6,279 bases of DNA, from the NCBI GenBank assembly GCA_031288765.1, contig JAITQV010000097.1:1-6279 (forward strand), written 5' to 3'. The notes beneath the pieces were generated by a model, which saw only the letters and a program-made list of their open reading frames with translations, was not told where the DNA came from and did not search any database. This stretch comes from Planctomycetaceae bacterium (GTDB lineage: Bacteria; Planctomycetota; Planctomycetia; Pirellulales; Thermoguttaceae). A program made the position numbers and the translations under genes. How positions within the stretch are numbered: position 1 is the first letter of the stretch; each line of letters opens with the position of its first letter. Shown one piece after another: positions 1-5,219 of the stretch.

Positions 1-10
1 TGATTTCGCA

Positions 11-310
11 CGCTTTATCAAGCGACAAACCCTACCAATAAACATGATGAGCAAGCATGAACAAAAATTTAATGCCGTATTCGCAACGGCGATTACGGAC
101 GCCGGGAACCTTAGGAACATTGCCGGAACCAGGAACCGCATAAATTTTGTAATGAATATGCTGCGCCCGGTGTCCCAAAAAACGCCACACAAATTGCTCG
201 TAACGGAGTTTACACCTCCTAGGCAAAACGCCCGGAGGATAAAGCCGAATCACTCGGTGCGCACGCGCAGGTTTACAACCGCGACGGCGCGGAATTATTA
301 TTTCCGTATT
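11..310. other. GC-richer, hairpin-dense block, no gene recognised
   Basis: About 51% G+C from 61 to 300, dropping to about 34% over the next 180 bases. Short perfect inverted repeats are packed into it: CGCTT/AAGCG (11-15/20-24), GCCGT/ACGGC (74-78/86-90), CCTCC/GGAGG with an inner GGC/GCC (215-219/234-238 around 222-224/230-232), TGCG/CGCA (259-270) and CCGCG/CGCGG with a four-base loop (279-283/288-292). An imperfect direct repeat of a GCCGG-AACC-AGGAAC pattern lies at 101-118 and 122-136. Long frames are open on both strands (plus 44-499, minus 427-32, and a hydrophobic minus frame from 141 running off the left edge), but none matches a family I know and none has a clear ribosome site. 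It could be a structured RNA, a decayed gene, or the end of a gene lying mostly outside the window. Confidence 0.35.
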
Positions 311-568
311 GGGAACGATGAAACGGAGATTGAAAGAATTTTCACTCAAAAACATTTTGGCATTTGTCAAAAAATCATACCAAAAAAGTGTTTCTTTGTT
401 TGCAATTCTAAAACCGCCCGATCTCAAATCGCCCCAATCTCAATCACTAAAACAAAAAACAAATTGCCTTCTCAACATAATCGCAATACCACTTTGTAAT
501 ATTAAGTGACTCCTAATTCGTGCGCCAAAATAACCAAAAAACTCAAAATTAAAACAGACAGATACATT
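311..568. other. AT-rich spacer, nothing recognised
   Basis: About 34% G+C. Frames that extend into it from the GC-richer block become lysine-, asparagine- and isoleucine-rich and look like non-coding read-through. I see no RNA gene, mobile element or convincing promoter here. Confidence 0.4.
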
Positions 569-597
569 TCTGTGTTCCGTGTACTCTGTGGTTAATA
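569..597. repeat. Degenerate CTGTG-type intergenic direct repeat
   Basis: Three related short words follow each other: TCTGTGTTC, CGTGTA and CTCTGTGGTT, then AATAAATA. This kind of sequence resembles dispersed intergenic filler I know from many bacterial genomes, including planctomycetes, and it tends to be mis-translated as TTEYTEH-like peptides. A related degenerate repeat with TCTGCG words is at 6086-6113 in this window. No function is known to me. The resemblance is from memory and was not searched. Confidence 0.35.
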
Positions 598-620
598 AAT
601 AGACAATTACCTCAAAAAAT

Positions 621-799
621 GTCATACGACAATTACCAATTGTCACACGACAATCGCCGGTTGTCACACGACAATCGCCGGTTGCCAAACGACAATCGCC
701 GGTTGTCATACGACAATTGACGGTTGTCATACGACAATTGCCGATTGTCACACGACAATTGCCGATTGTCATACGACAATTGCCGATTGTCGCACGACA
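621..799. repeat. Tandem array of 21-bp hairpin-forming units (8 full + 1 partial)
   Basis: Eight head-to-tail copies of exactly 21 bases start at 621, 642, 663, 684, 705, 726, 747 and 768, with a partial ninth copy at 789-799. A diverged half-unit (GACAATTACC) lies just before, at 602-611. Each unit carries a GACAATT-type arm that pairs across a three-base loop with the AATTGTC/GATTGTC/GGTTGTC arm spanning the next unit's start. This gives eight serial 7-bp stems separated by four-base spacers (AYAC in most copies). Variants at the two inner stem positions (T-A/T-A, T-G/C-G, T-G/T-G, T-A/T-G) all remain pairable as plus-strand RNA. Only copy 4's GCC start breaks one pair. The period equals two turns of B-DNA, so bound proteins would face one side. 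Because 21 is a multiple of three, frames run through it and give heptapeptide repeats (MTIGNCR on the minus strand); these look like by-products. It is not CRISPR: there are no unique spacers. Confidence 0.95.
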
Positions 800-805
800 T
801 TTTTT
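788..805 (+). terminator. Terminator-like end of the 21-bp array
   Basis: The partial last unit forms TGTC/GACA around GCAC and is followed directly by six T residues (800-805). The stem is short (4 bp), so termination would be weak, but stem plus T-run at the array's right end fits a plus-strand transcript ending here. There is no identified plus-strand gene upstream. Confidence 0.3.
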
Positions 806-1109
806 GCGTTTTGCACGTCCAAATGCTTCAAAAAGATACAAATTCGCCCAAAATTGCTGCAAAATAATGCAATTCGGTCAAATTTTCCGTATCTATTCAG
901 TCCTTTTACCGAGTAATGACACAGGAAAAACCTCATTTCCACCGAATTTTTTATTTTCTTAATGAGGTAATAAGGTTGATTGTAGAAGGTTTCTTGGCTA
1001 CTGAGGTTGTTTAGTAAGAAAAATTAGGTTGAAAATAAGGTTTGTTTGCGTCATTGTTTTGCGTCATGGTTCAACAAATGGTATCGGTACGGTATTTCTG
1101 AAATCAGGC
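806..1109. other. Intergenic spacer downstream of nikR
   Basis: No gene is recognised. It contains an 8-bp inverted repeat ACCTCATT/AATGAGGT (930-937/961-968, 23-base loop), six irregularly spaced AGGT words between 965 and 1042, and an exact 10-base direct repeat TTTGCGTCAT at 1045-1054 and 1058-1067, about 45 bases beyond the nikR stop. No clear terminator for nikR is visible. Confidence 0.4.
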
Positions 1110-1526
1110 TTAATGAAGATGTTTTCCGGTGGTTGTCATTGTCAGGACAACATGTTTGAGACCTTTGATTTGACGCAATTGCTTAAGAATTTCACGAACC
1201 CGCTCTTTTGTTCCGCGCAAAACTATGATTTCCATACAATTATCATGATCAAGATGAATATGTTGAGAACATTGAATTTCAGAACAGAAATCGTGTTGTG
1301 TTTTCAGTAATTTTTGGACAATACCGGGTTTGTGATGATCGTACACCAGAGAAATCGTTCCTGCAACATAAACTCCCTTCGTCCATTCCTCTTCGATCAA
1401 CACTTCCCGCATAATACTTTTAACAGCTTCCGACCGCGTCGGAAAACCGTGTTCTTCGGAAAAATGATCGAATTTTTTGAGAATTTCTTCCTCAACAGAA
1501 ATACTAATTCGTGTGATTTTAGACAT
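1110..1526 (-). CDS. nikR: Nickel-responsive transcriptional regulator NikR
   Basis: A 138-residue protein, close to the usual NikR length (E. coli 133). NikR is a cytoplasmic tetramer that binds Ni(II) and then represses nickel uptake or uses nickel to tune other promoters. Residues 1-45 form the ribbon-helix-helix DNA-binding domain (TRISISVEEEILKKFDHF, then PTRSEAVKSIMRE); residues 50-138 are the ACT-like nickel-binding domain. The expected high-affinity nickel ligands are present: H78 (in TQHDF), H89 and H91 (HIH) and C97 (DNC), matching E. coli H76, H87, H89 and C95. I chose the ATG at 1526 because the family starts there and AGGA lies 6 bases before it; an upstream in-frame start would add 33 residues unlike the family. 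The gene ends 310 bases from the 21-bp array. No nickel transporter, urease or hydrogenase gene is in the window, so targets are unknown; direct repeats just upstream suggest autoregulation. It may be read from the 1672-2586 gene's promoter across a 145-base gap. Confidence 0.95.
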   Translation of the reverse strand: MSKITRISISVEEEILKKFDHFSEEHGFPTRSEAVKSIMREVLIEEEWTKGVYVAGTISLVYDHHKPGIVQKLLKTQHDFCSEIQCSQHIHLDHDNCMEIIVLRGTKERVREILKQLRQIKGLKHVVLTMTTTGKHLH

Positions 1527-1536
1527 AGTTAATCCT

Positions 1537-1631
1537 GAATTTCGGACAAAGAATTTCAGATAAAGAAATTTGCGCAACGTATGGTTTGTGATGTGTTGTG
1601 TACGGTTTGCAATTACAATCCCCAATTACAA
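1537..1631 (-). promoter_or_regulatory. Direct-repeat cluster upstream of nikR, possible operator
   Basis: Three pairs of short direct repeats fill the space before nikR. GAATTTC-type 14-mers lie back to back at 1537-1550 and 1551-1564 (12 of 14 identical). GTATGGTTTG at 1579-1588 and GTACGGTTTG at 1600-1609 are spaced exactly 21 bases. CAATTACAA occurs at 1610-1618 and 1623-1631. Spacing by two helical turns is what a ribbon-helix-helix regulator bound in tandem could use. GTATGG is one base off the E. coli NikR half-site GTATGA, but the matching inverted half-site at the E. coli spacing is absent. No clear sigma-70 hexamers are seen here. Confidence 0.35.
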
Positions 1632-1650
1632 ACTCCGAATTTACGATTCA

Positions 1651-1699
1651 AATAAAAAAACCGTTGGATTATTACGAAAATATTGTTTTTTGAGCGGTT
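1651..1699 (-). terminator. Weak terminator-like sequence after the nuclease-like gene
   Basis: Read on the minus strand, AACCG (1699-1695) can pair with CGGTT (1663-1659) across a 31-base loop, and a T-rich run (1660-1652) follows. The loop is long and the stem only 5 bp and overlaps the last codons, so read-through into nikR is quite possible. Confidence 0.2.
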
Positions 1700-2586
1700 G
1701 GAGTAATCTTGCCGGTTGGTTCACGAAGCGTATATTGGGCAAAGGCTTTCAGTAAATAGAGTTCCTTTTCTAAGGCTGAAGTGGTGTACGTAAATTCGTC
1801 TGTTCCGATTTTTCGGATGAGCGAAAGTGTCCAGTCCAGAAAAGCCGGTGATGAAACAAGATCGGAAAGATGTGTCCAACTAACCGCGTTCAGGTTTGTT
1901 CCATTACAATATTTCGCCTGCAATTCCACATCGCAATCTCCTTTACATGCAACATAAATATCGGCAATAACCGCAGTCTCCTCGTGTGTATTTTGCCGCC
2001 GCCGTAACCGAACAATAACACCTTGCTGATCTTCGGTGAAAAGTGCTTTGAGCAGGTCTTTCCGGCAATGCTCGCAAAGAATAGGCAAATAATCATCCTC
2101 AATAAGATGAAGAATTTGATGCGTTTGAGCATAATTGGGAAAATAACGAAACGCAATTCGGGCAAAACCGGGCGTTTCAAGATATGTTTCCAAAAATTTG
2201 GCATCAATAATTCGATAATCTTTAATCTGAAATTTGTTTTTAAGTTCCGTAAGGTAAAATTCCAAAGGAGGAGAAACCGCGGTCGAATAAAAACCAATAA
2301 ACCCGTCGGCTCGGCTGCGAAGTAAACGTTCAAGAATATCTGTTTCGTCGCTTTCTTTAACAGCAGTGCGTGTTGCCGCTTTGTGCCGGCAACTGACAAG
2401 CCAACGGAACGGATGATAATTAAATTTACCCGGAATCTGTTCCACCGCGCAGAAATCGAAAACATTTTCCGTATCCCGATAAGCCGGTGTTTCAATATGA
2501 AAGCCGAAAAGTTGTAAAAAATCTTTGGCAAACCGAACCCAACGTTCCCCGTCAACAGGGATTTCCGTAAAATCAAATAAATTCAT
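1672..2586 (-). CDS. Uncharacterised protein with Mrr/PD-(D/E)XK nuclease-like N-terminal domain and paired cysteines
   Basis: 304 residues, soluble, no signal peptide or membrane segment. Residues 14-150 read like a restriction-endonuclease-type fold: RWVRFAKDFLQLFGF helix, an acidic strand NVFDF (D44), strand RWLVSCRHKA (61-70), an acidic helix DETDILERLL (80-89), then DGFIGFYSTAVS (94-105) and IIDAKFLETYL (126-136). In active Mrr-like enzymes the central motif is (E/Q)xK; here the equivalent place reads S65-C66-R67, so catalysis is doubtful. I recall homologues with SCKH there, suggesting a family trait. Residues 160-289 are a second domain with C171xxC174 and C214xxxC218 (CKGDC), a plausible zinc site. 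Function is unknown; DNA binding or defence is only inferred. The ATG at 2586 fits the first conserved residues, but no strong Shine-Dalgarno is visible. A consensus promoter lies 57 bases upstream. nikR follows 145 bases downstream on the same strand. Confidence 0.8.
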   Translation of the reverse strand: MNLFDFTEIPVDGERWVRFAKDFLQLFGFHIETPAYRDTENVFDFCAVEQIPGKFNYHPFRWLVSCRHKAATRTAVKESDETDILERLLRSRADGFIGFYSTAVSPPLEFYLTELKNKFQIKDYRIIDAKFLETYLETPGFARIAFRYFPNYAQTHQILHLIEDDYLPILCEHCRKDLLKALFTEDQQGVIVRLRRRQNTHEETAVIADIYVACKGDCDVELQAKYCNGTNLNAVSWTHLSDLVSSPAFLDWTLSLIRKIGTDEFTYTTSALEKELYLLKAFAQYTLREPTGKITPTAQKTIFS

Positions 2587-2643
2587 AATCGGTCTTGTCT
2601 AAATGAAAATACGAAGATTCAAGATCAATCACATTACTTGATT

Positions 2644-2673
2644 ATTATAACCTTATTAAGCGGTGGATGTCAA
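2644..2673 (-). promoter_or_regulatory. Sigma-70 promoter with perfect hexamers for the 1672-2586 gene
   Basis: On the minus strand TTGACA (2673-2668) and TATAAT (2649-2644) are both perfect consensus, separated by 18 bases. A start near 2637 would give a leader of about 50 bases before the ATG at 2586. No operator-like dyad overlaps it, so expression is probably constitutive. Confidence 0.7.
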
Positions 2674-3004
2674 TAAAAAATAATCCCAACAAATGGTCTC
2701 CAACAAACATAGTGTCCGTAAAACCTTTACAAACATTATATTACTAACCCATATTCCGCAGTTAGGCGATTGAAAGCAACCGCCTCGTTTGATAAACCAT
2801 GAGGTCTTAGATTGACGTTGGATAATATTTTCTATTGATATGCTTGCCCTACGAACAAAATCAAATTTCTTTTGATTCATAGACGATAAAAAATCTCTCG
2901 GTGGTTAAAATAAAAAAATAAACATCATCGGAATTAGTGAAATAATAATAAGGCTTTTCGTAATCAATAAACGGTGTATTAAAATGAAGTAATAAACAAA
3001 CAAA
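2674..3004. other. AT-rich intergenic region with one strong hairpin
   Basis: No gene is supported. A 74-codon minus frame (2880-2656) has no recognisable family, no clear ribosome site and an odd Cys/Trp-rich make-up. A compact hairpin is at 2764-2785: AGGCG/CGCCT continued by TTG/CAA around a four-base loop. The one non-Watson-Crick position is A-C on the plus strand but G-U on the minus strand, so it forms a 9-bp stem only as minus-strand RNA. An AT-rich inverted repeat AATCAAA/TTTGATT lies at 2859-2865/2871-2877. Confidence 0.4.
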
Positions 3005-3043
3005 TAAATAAACGGGCAACCGGAATCAATGATTTGGTTGCCC
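3005..3043 (-). terminator. Intrinsic terminator of the pseudopilin gene
   Basis: On the minus strand GGGCAACC (3043-3036) pairs perfectly with GGTTGCCC (3021-3014); inside the loop ATCA/TGAT can pair again. A T-rich tail (GTTTATTTATTTG) follows. It begins 17 bases past the stop of the 3061-4341 gene. The plus side also has TCGTTTT, so some bidirectional activity is possible. Confidence 0.85.
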
Positions 3044-3060
3044 TCGTTTTATCAATGGGT

Positions 3061-4341
3061 TTAATAGAGAGAATCCGTATTGCCGTCGTTCACACAAGAT
3101 AATCGTGTCAAAATTCTCGGCGGAATTGTAACAGAAACACTTCGAACGGAACCGTCACCCAACACGAATTGGCAAATACCGGGGTGATAACTGCCGAACG
3201 GCATATCATTAGGGATTCTACCCGTATTTGAATAAGACGGATCATTAGGACCGGTTGCCAAAGGATTCCCGTTGGTCAAATCCGCATTACGGTTACGGAT
3301 AACACCTTTGAGCCAAGTACCGATTCCCGGATTGTGTCCTCTTAAATATGTGTAAGTACAATCTGTTGCCTTGTGCCGTAAAGCAGCTCCCGGTTCGGCA
3401 GTACAGAATCCAAGAATCTCTTGCGGAATGTGTTTCTCACCGAAAATAATCTGGTTTGTACCTCCGTCACTCCACCAAGCCATGTCATCCCGCGGTTGCC
3501 AAGACGCAATTTCCGCATTGTAGTCCTTGCTGTATTTGTTTCCTGACGTACCTGAAACAGTAATATAGGAATCAGTGTAAGTAATGTTACCGATACGAAA
3601 AGGTCCGTCAACATTATTAACGGAATACCTGTGATTTGTCCATTCGTTTGAGTTCGCTGCTTCCGTAGCGCCGTTGGAATAACCCCAAATCTCAGCATCA
3701 CCTTGTCGGGCGGTATAAACGACGGCATAATCGCTTTGCGGACCGGAACCGTCTTTCCATTCACCGCCGACAGCATCAATACTGTTGGCATAGGCAATTC
3801 CTGAACGCCGAGTCGGACAAATCATTATTGAGATGGAAGCCGCTCCGTCTTTATCTGTTTGCGTTCGTGTAACACCATTGATTGTTTTCGCCGTATCACG
3901 AAACCAATTTCGCAAATCGCCGTCCATCGTACCGCGAGGTGAAAGCGAACTGAGTTTCCCATAGAGAGCTGATTGCTCAATAAAGGGATAAACCAGAACA
4001 TACAACGACGCTTTCCCATAACCAAGATGGGCAGGAGGTAAACCTTGTTGGGTATCATGAAAGGTGTGTACTGCAAGTCCAATTTGTTTCAAATGGTTGG
4101 AGCATTGCATCCGTCTTGCAGCTTCTCTGGCTGCTTGAACCGCCGGTAACAACATTGCGATTAACACTCCGATAATCGCAATTACCACCAGAAGTTCCAC
4201 CAGCGTAAAGCCGGTTCGGTATCCTGTTCGACGAACTTTCGAACGGAAATCACCGCCGGCACACAACATGACACATAGCATGAAATATGCTATGAGGCTT
4301 GTCATAAAACATGACAACAGGTTAAACAATTTGTTAAACAT
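3061..4341 (-). CDS. DUF1559 family pseudopilin with prepilin-type N-terminal cleavage/methylation motif
   Basis: 426 residues. The motif G44-FTLVE with E49 (position +5 of the mature protein) is a class III prepilin peptidase site; the following hydrophobic helix (45-69) and AREAARRMQC (71-80) are diagnostic of DUF1559 proteins. These are cell-envelope pseudopilin-like proteins, many per planctomycete genome, with no settled function. The C-terminus has the usual H386-to-LGDGSVR (394-400) signature; a structural beta-rich domain fills the middle. The ATG at 4341 is chosen because AAGGAG lies 7 bases before it; an upstream ATG at 4371 precedes this site and is unlikely. Odd: the leader is 44 residues long and has its own hydrophobic stretch (about 5-30, Cys-rich) before RSKVRR, whereas such leaders are typically short and basic. 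That stretch is encoded by two adjacent perfect hairpins. The gene stands alone, closed by a terminator 17 bases downstream and preceded by a long structured leader. Confidence 0.92.
   Translation of the reverse strand: MFNKLFNLLSCFMTSLIAYFMLCVMLCAGGDFRSKVRRTGYRTGFTLVELLVVIAIIGVLIAMLLPAVQAAREAARRMQCSNHLKQIGLAVHTFHDTQQGLPPAHLGYGKASLYVLVYPFIEQSALYGKLSSLSPRGTMDGDLRNWFRDTAKTINGVTRTQTDKDGAASISIMICPTRRSGIAYANSIDAVGGEWKDGSGPQSDYAVVYTARQGDAEIWGYSNGATEAANSNEWTNHRYSVNNVDGPFRIGNITYTDSYITVSGTSGNKYSKDYNAEIASWQPRDDMAWWSDGGTNQIIFGEKHIPQEILGFCTAEPGAALRHKATDCTYTYLRGHNPGIGTWLKGVIRNRNADLTNGNPLATGPNDPSYSNTGRIPNDMPFGSYHPGICQFVLGDGSVRSVSVTIPPRILTRLSCVNDGNTDSLY
4269..4317 (-). other. Two adjacent, mutually exclusive hairpins in the pseudopilin 5' coding region
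   Basis: Hairpin A: TTGTCAT/ATGACAA (4299-4305/4311-4317), 5-base loop. Hairpin B: CATAGCAT/ATGCTATG (4274-4281/4287-4294), 5-base loop. A third option pairs ATGACA (4269-4274, directly outside hairpin B) with TGTCAT (4300-4305), extending B to roughly 14 bp with a bulge but destroying A. They lie 25-72 bases inside the coding region, where structure can affect translation start or early elongation. Confidence 0.5.
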
Positions 4342-4348
4342 TATTTTT

Positions 4349-4354
4349 CTCCTT
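4349..4354 (-). promoter_or_regulatory. Ribosome binding site AAGGAG that fixes the pseudopilin start
   Basis: AAGGAG with 7 bases to the ATG at 4341. It is the clearest Shine-Dalgarno in the window and rules out the in-frame ATG at 4371, which lies upstream of it. Confidence 0.85.
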
Positions 4355-4375
4355 GAAAAAAAAGGGGACATATTT

Positions 4376-4400
4376 ACAGATTACATAACGCATAATCTGT
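4376..4400. promoter_or_regulatory. Operator-like palindrome before the pseudopilin gene
   Basis: A perfect 8-bp dyad, ACAGATTA at 4376-4383 and TAATCTGT at 4393-4400, with a 9-base centre, 35 bases upstream of the start codon. On the minus strand it overlaps a weak promoter-like TTACAA-17 bases-TGTAAT. It could be a repressor site or an RNA hairpin in the leader; a T-run on the plus side (4400-4404) is also terminator-like for that strand. Confidence 0.4.
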
Positions 4401-4414
4401 TTTTGTAAAATTGG

Positions 4415-4790
4415 AAAAACAAACACTAGCCGAGAAACGGCAACAGAAATGTCACTCTTTGTCAGGAGCGACACGCTAATAAGTTTAGGTTCATTCCCAC
4501 CGACCAAAGTGGTGCATTACACGTTTCAAGATGTGACGCTGAATTATACCCACGGTAACACACGCGGCGCTCCCTCAACGGGAGACACGCAACTTTGTAT
4601 TACCACAGTAATTTTCTACACGGAAAAATCCGTTGGTCTGCAGAAAATACTGATCGTCAAAATGACGACTTATTACTTGTTGACGTACTCGATTATTTTT
4701 TTCACCCGAACAAAAATTCGGGCTACTTATTTTTTAAAACGTAATTTAATCTCCTAGATGTTGATATTAAAAGATGAAAATTTAAGTGTG
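4415..4790 (-). ncRNA. Candidate structured RNA or cis-regulatory leader upstream of the pseudopilin gene
   Basis: Bounded by a perfect-consensus promoter (4797-4824) and a GCCG/CGGC hairpin (4441-4438/4432-4429) followed by a U-rich tract (4423-4415). Between them, on the minus strand: CCCGAA/TTCGGG (4722-4717/4710-4705), TCGTCA/TGACGA (4668-4663/4659-4654), ACGGA/TCCGT (4633-4629/4624-4620), a long arm 4608-4597 with 4561-4550 (12 pairs, four of them G-U) enclosing GCG/CGC and CTCCC/GGGAG (4584-4580/4574-4570), and TGTCGCTC/GAGTGACA (4473-4466/4457-4450) with one G-U. The G-U pairs would be A-C mismatches on the plus strand, which supports minus-strand transcription. It could be a free small RNA of about 375 bases, or a leader controlling the pseudopilin gene by attenuation. 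I do not recognise a known riboswitch or RNA family. A 102-codon plus frame (4449-4757) overlaps it and looks spurious. Confidence 0.5.
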
Positions 4791-4796
4791 AATGGA

Positions 4797-4824
4797 ATTA
4801 TACCAATAAACCAAAACCTGTCAA
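4797..4824 (-). promoter_or_regulatory. Sigma-70 promoter with perfect hexamers, 455 bases before the pseudopilin start
   Basis: On the minus strand TTGACA (4824-4819) and TATAAT (4802-4797) match consensus exactly, spaced 16 bases. The predicted start near 4790 implies either a leader of about 450 bases for the gene at 4341 or a separate RNA gene between. Confidence 0.65.
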
Positions 4825-4977
4825 TCGCAAAATCCCCACGTCCAAAAAAATAATTTGTAAGTCTATTCGTATTTTATTTTTTTATTTATCGGAATTTCCT
4901 ACGAAGATTTATTGATTTGTTTATTCAATTTTCTATTGATAGGGATTTCTTACGGAAATCAGATTACCGCAACGTAT
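4825..4977. other. AT-rich spacer
   Basis: No gene seen. A small hairpin GATTTC/GAAATC lies at 4944-4949/4955-4960, and two loosely similar stretches start with GGAATTTCC (4891) and GGGATTTCT (4942). Confidence 0.4.
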
Positions 4978-5114
4978 TAACTCCGCTTGTAACACTATCC
5001 ACTCTCAACTATCAACTAAAATACTGCCGTGCCAACGCCGAACTGCGACAAGTACACCGCTGGTTGATAGTTGATAACAAATGTGGATAATAGAGAAATT
5101 CACATGCGGAGTTA
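4978..5114. repeat. Nested inverted-repeat element (137 bp), MITE- or cruciform-like
   Basis: Three arms pair in nested order: TAACTCCGC/GCGGAGTTA at the ends (4978-4986/5106-5114), ATCCAC/GTGGAT (4997-5002/5083-5088) and a 12-bp TCAACTATCAAC/GTTGATAGTTGA (5005-5016/5063-5074) around a 46-base GC-richer centre. An exact 11-base direct copy of the left part, TCCGCTTGTAA (4982-4992), recurs at 5146-5156, between this element and panB. Terminal inverted repeats without a coding region suggest a miniature non-autonomous element, but I see no target-site duplication. It could instead be a panB leader structure. Confidence 0.5.
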
Positions 5115-5160
5115 TGCCCTTGAATTATGTCCTTGCAGTCAATTTTCCGCTTGTAAACTG

Positions 5161-5189
5161 TTAACTTTAACTATTATTTAAACTATTAA
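5161..5189 (+). promoter_or_regulatory. Possible panB promoter
   Basis: TTAACT (5161-5166), 17-base spacer, TATTAA (5184-5189): four of six consensus bases in each hexamer, 30 bases before the panB ATG. The surroundings are very AT-rich, so chance matches are easy. Confidence 0.3.
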
Positions 5190-5219
5190 TTATTCGTCAT
5201 TAACCGAACTAAATTGATT

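Noticed and set aside
621..776. TCATAC words in the array as E. coli-type NikR half-sites
   Set aside because: The partner GTATGA at the required spacing is absent; the word recurs only because it is part of the 21-bp unit.
621..799. CRISPR array
   Set aside because: Units are contiguous 21-mers with no unique spacers of 30 or so bases, and no cas gene is near.
440..862. Minus-strand protein of 140 residues with heptapeptide repeats across the 21-bp array
   Set aside because: The frame stays open only because 21 is divisible by three; flanks translate generic intergenic repeats and there is no family match or ribosome site.
2656..2880. Minus-strand coding region of 74 codons
   Set aside because: No family resemblance, odd composition, and it runs over the consensus promoter of the next gene (2644-2673).
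4449..4757. Plus-strand coding region of 102 codons
   Set aside because: No recognisable domain, no ribosome site, composition like the spacer, and it overlaps the hairpin series better explained on the minus strand.
2827..4941. Exact 14-base repeat ATTTTCTATTGATA at 2827 and 4928
   Set aside because: AT-rich word of this length can recur by chance in a 6-kb AT-rich window; flanks do not match.
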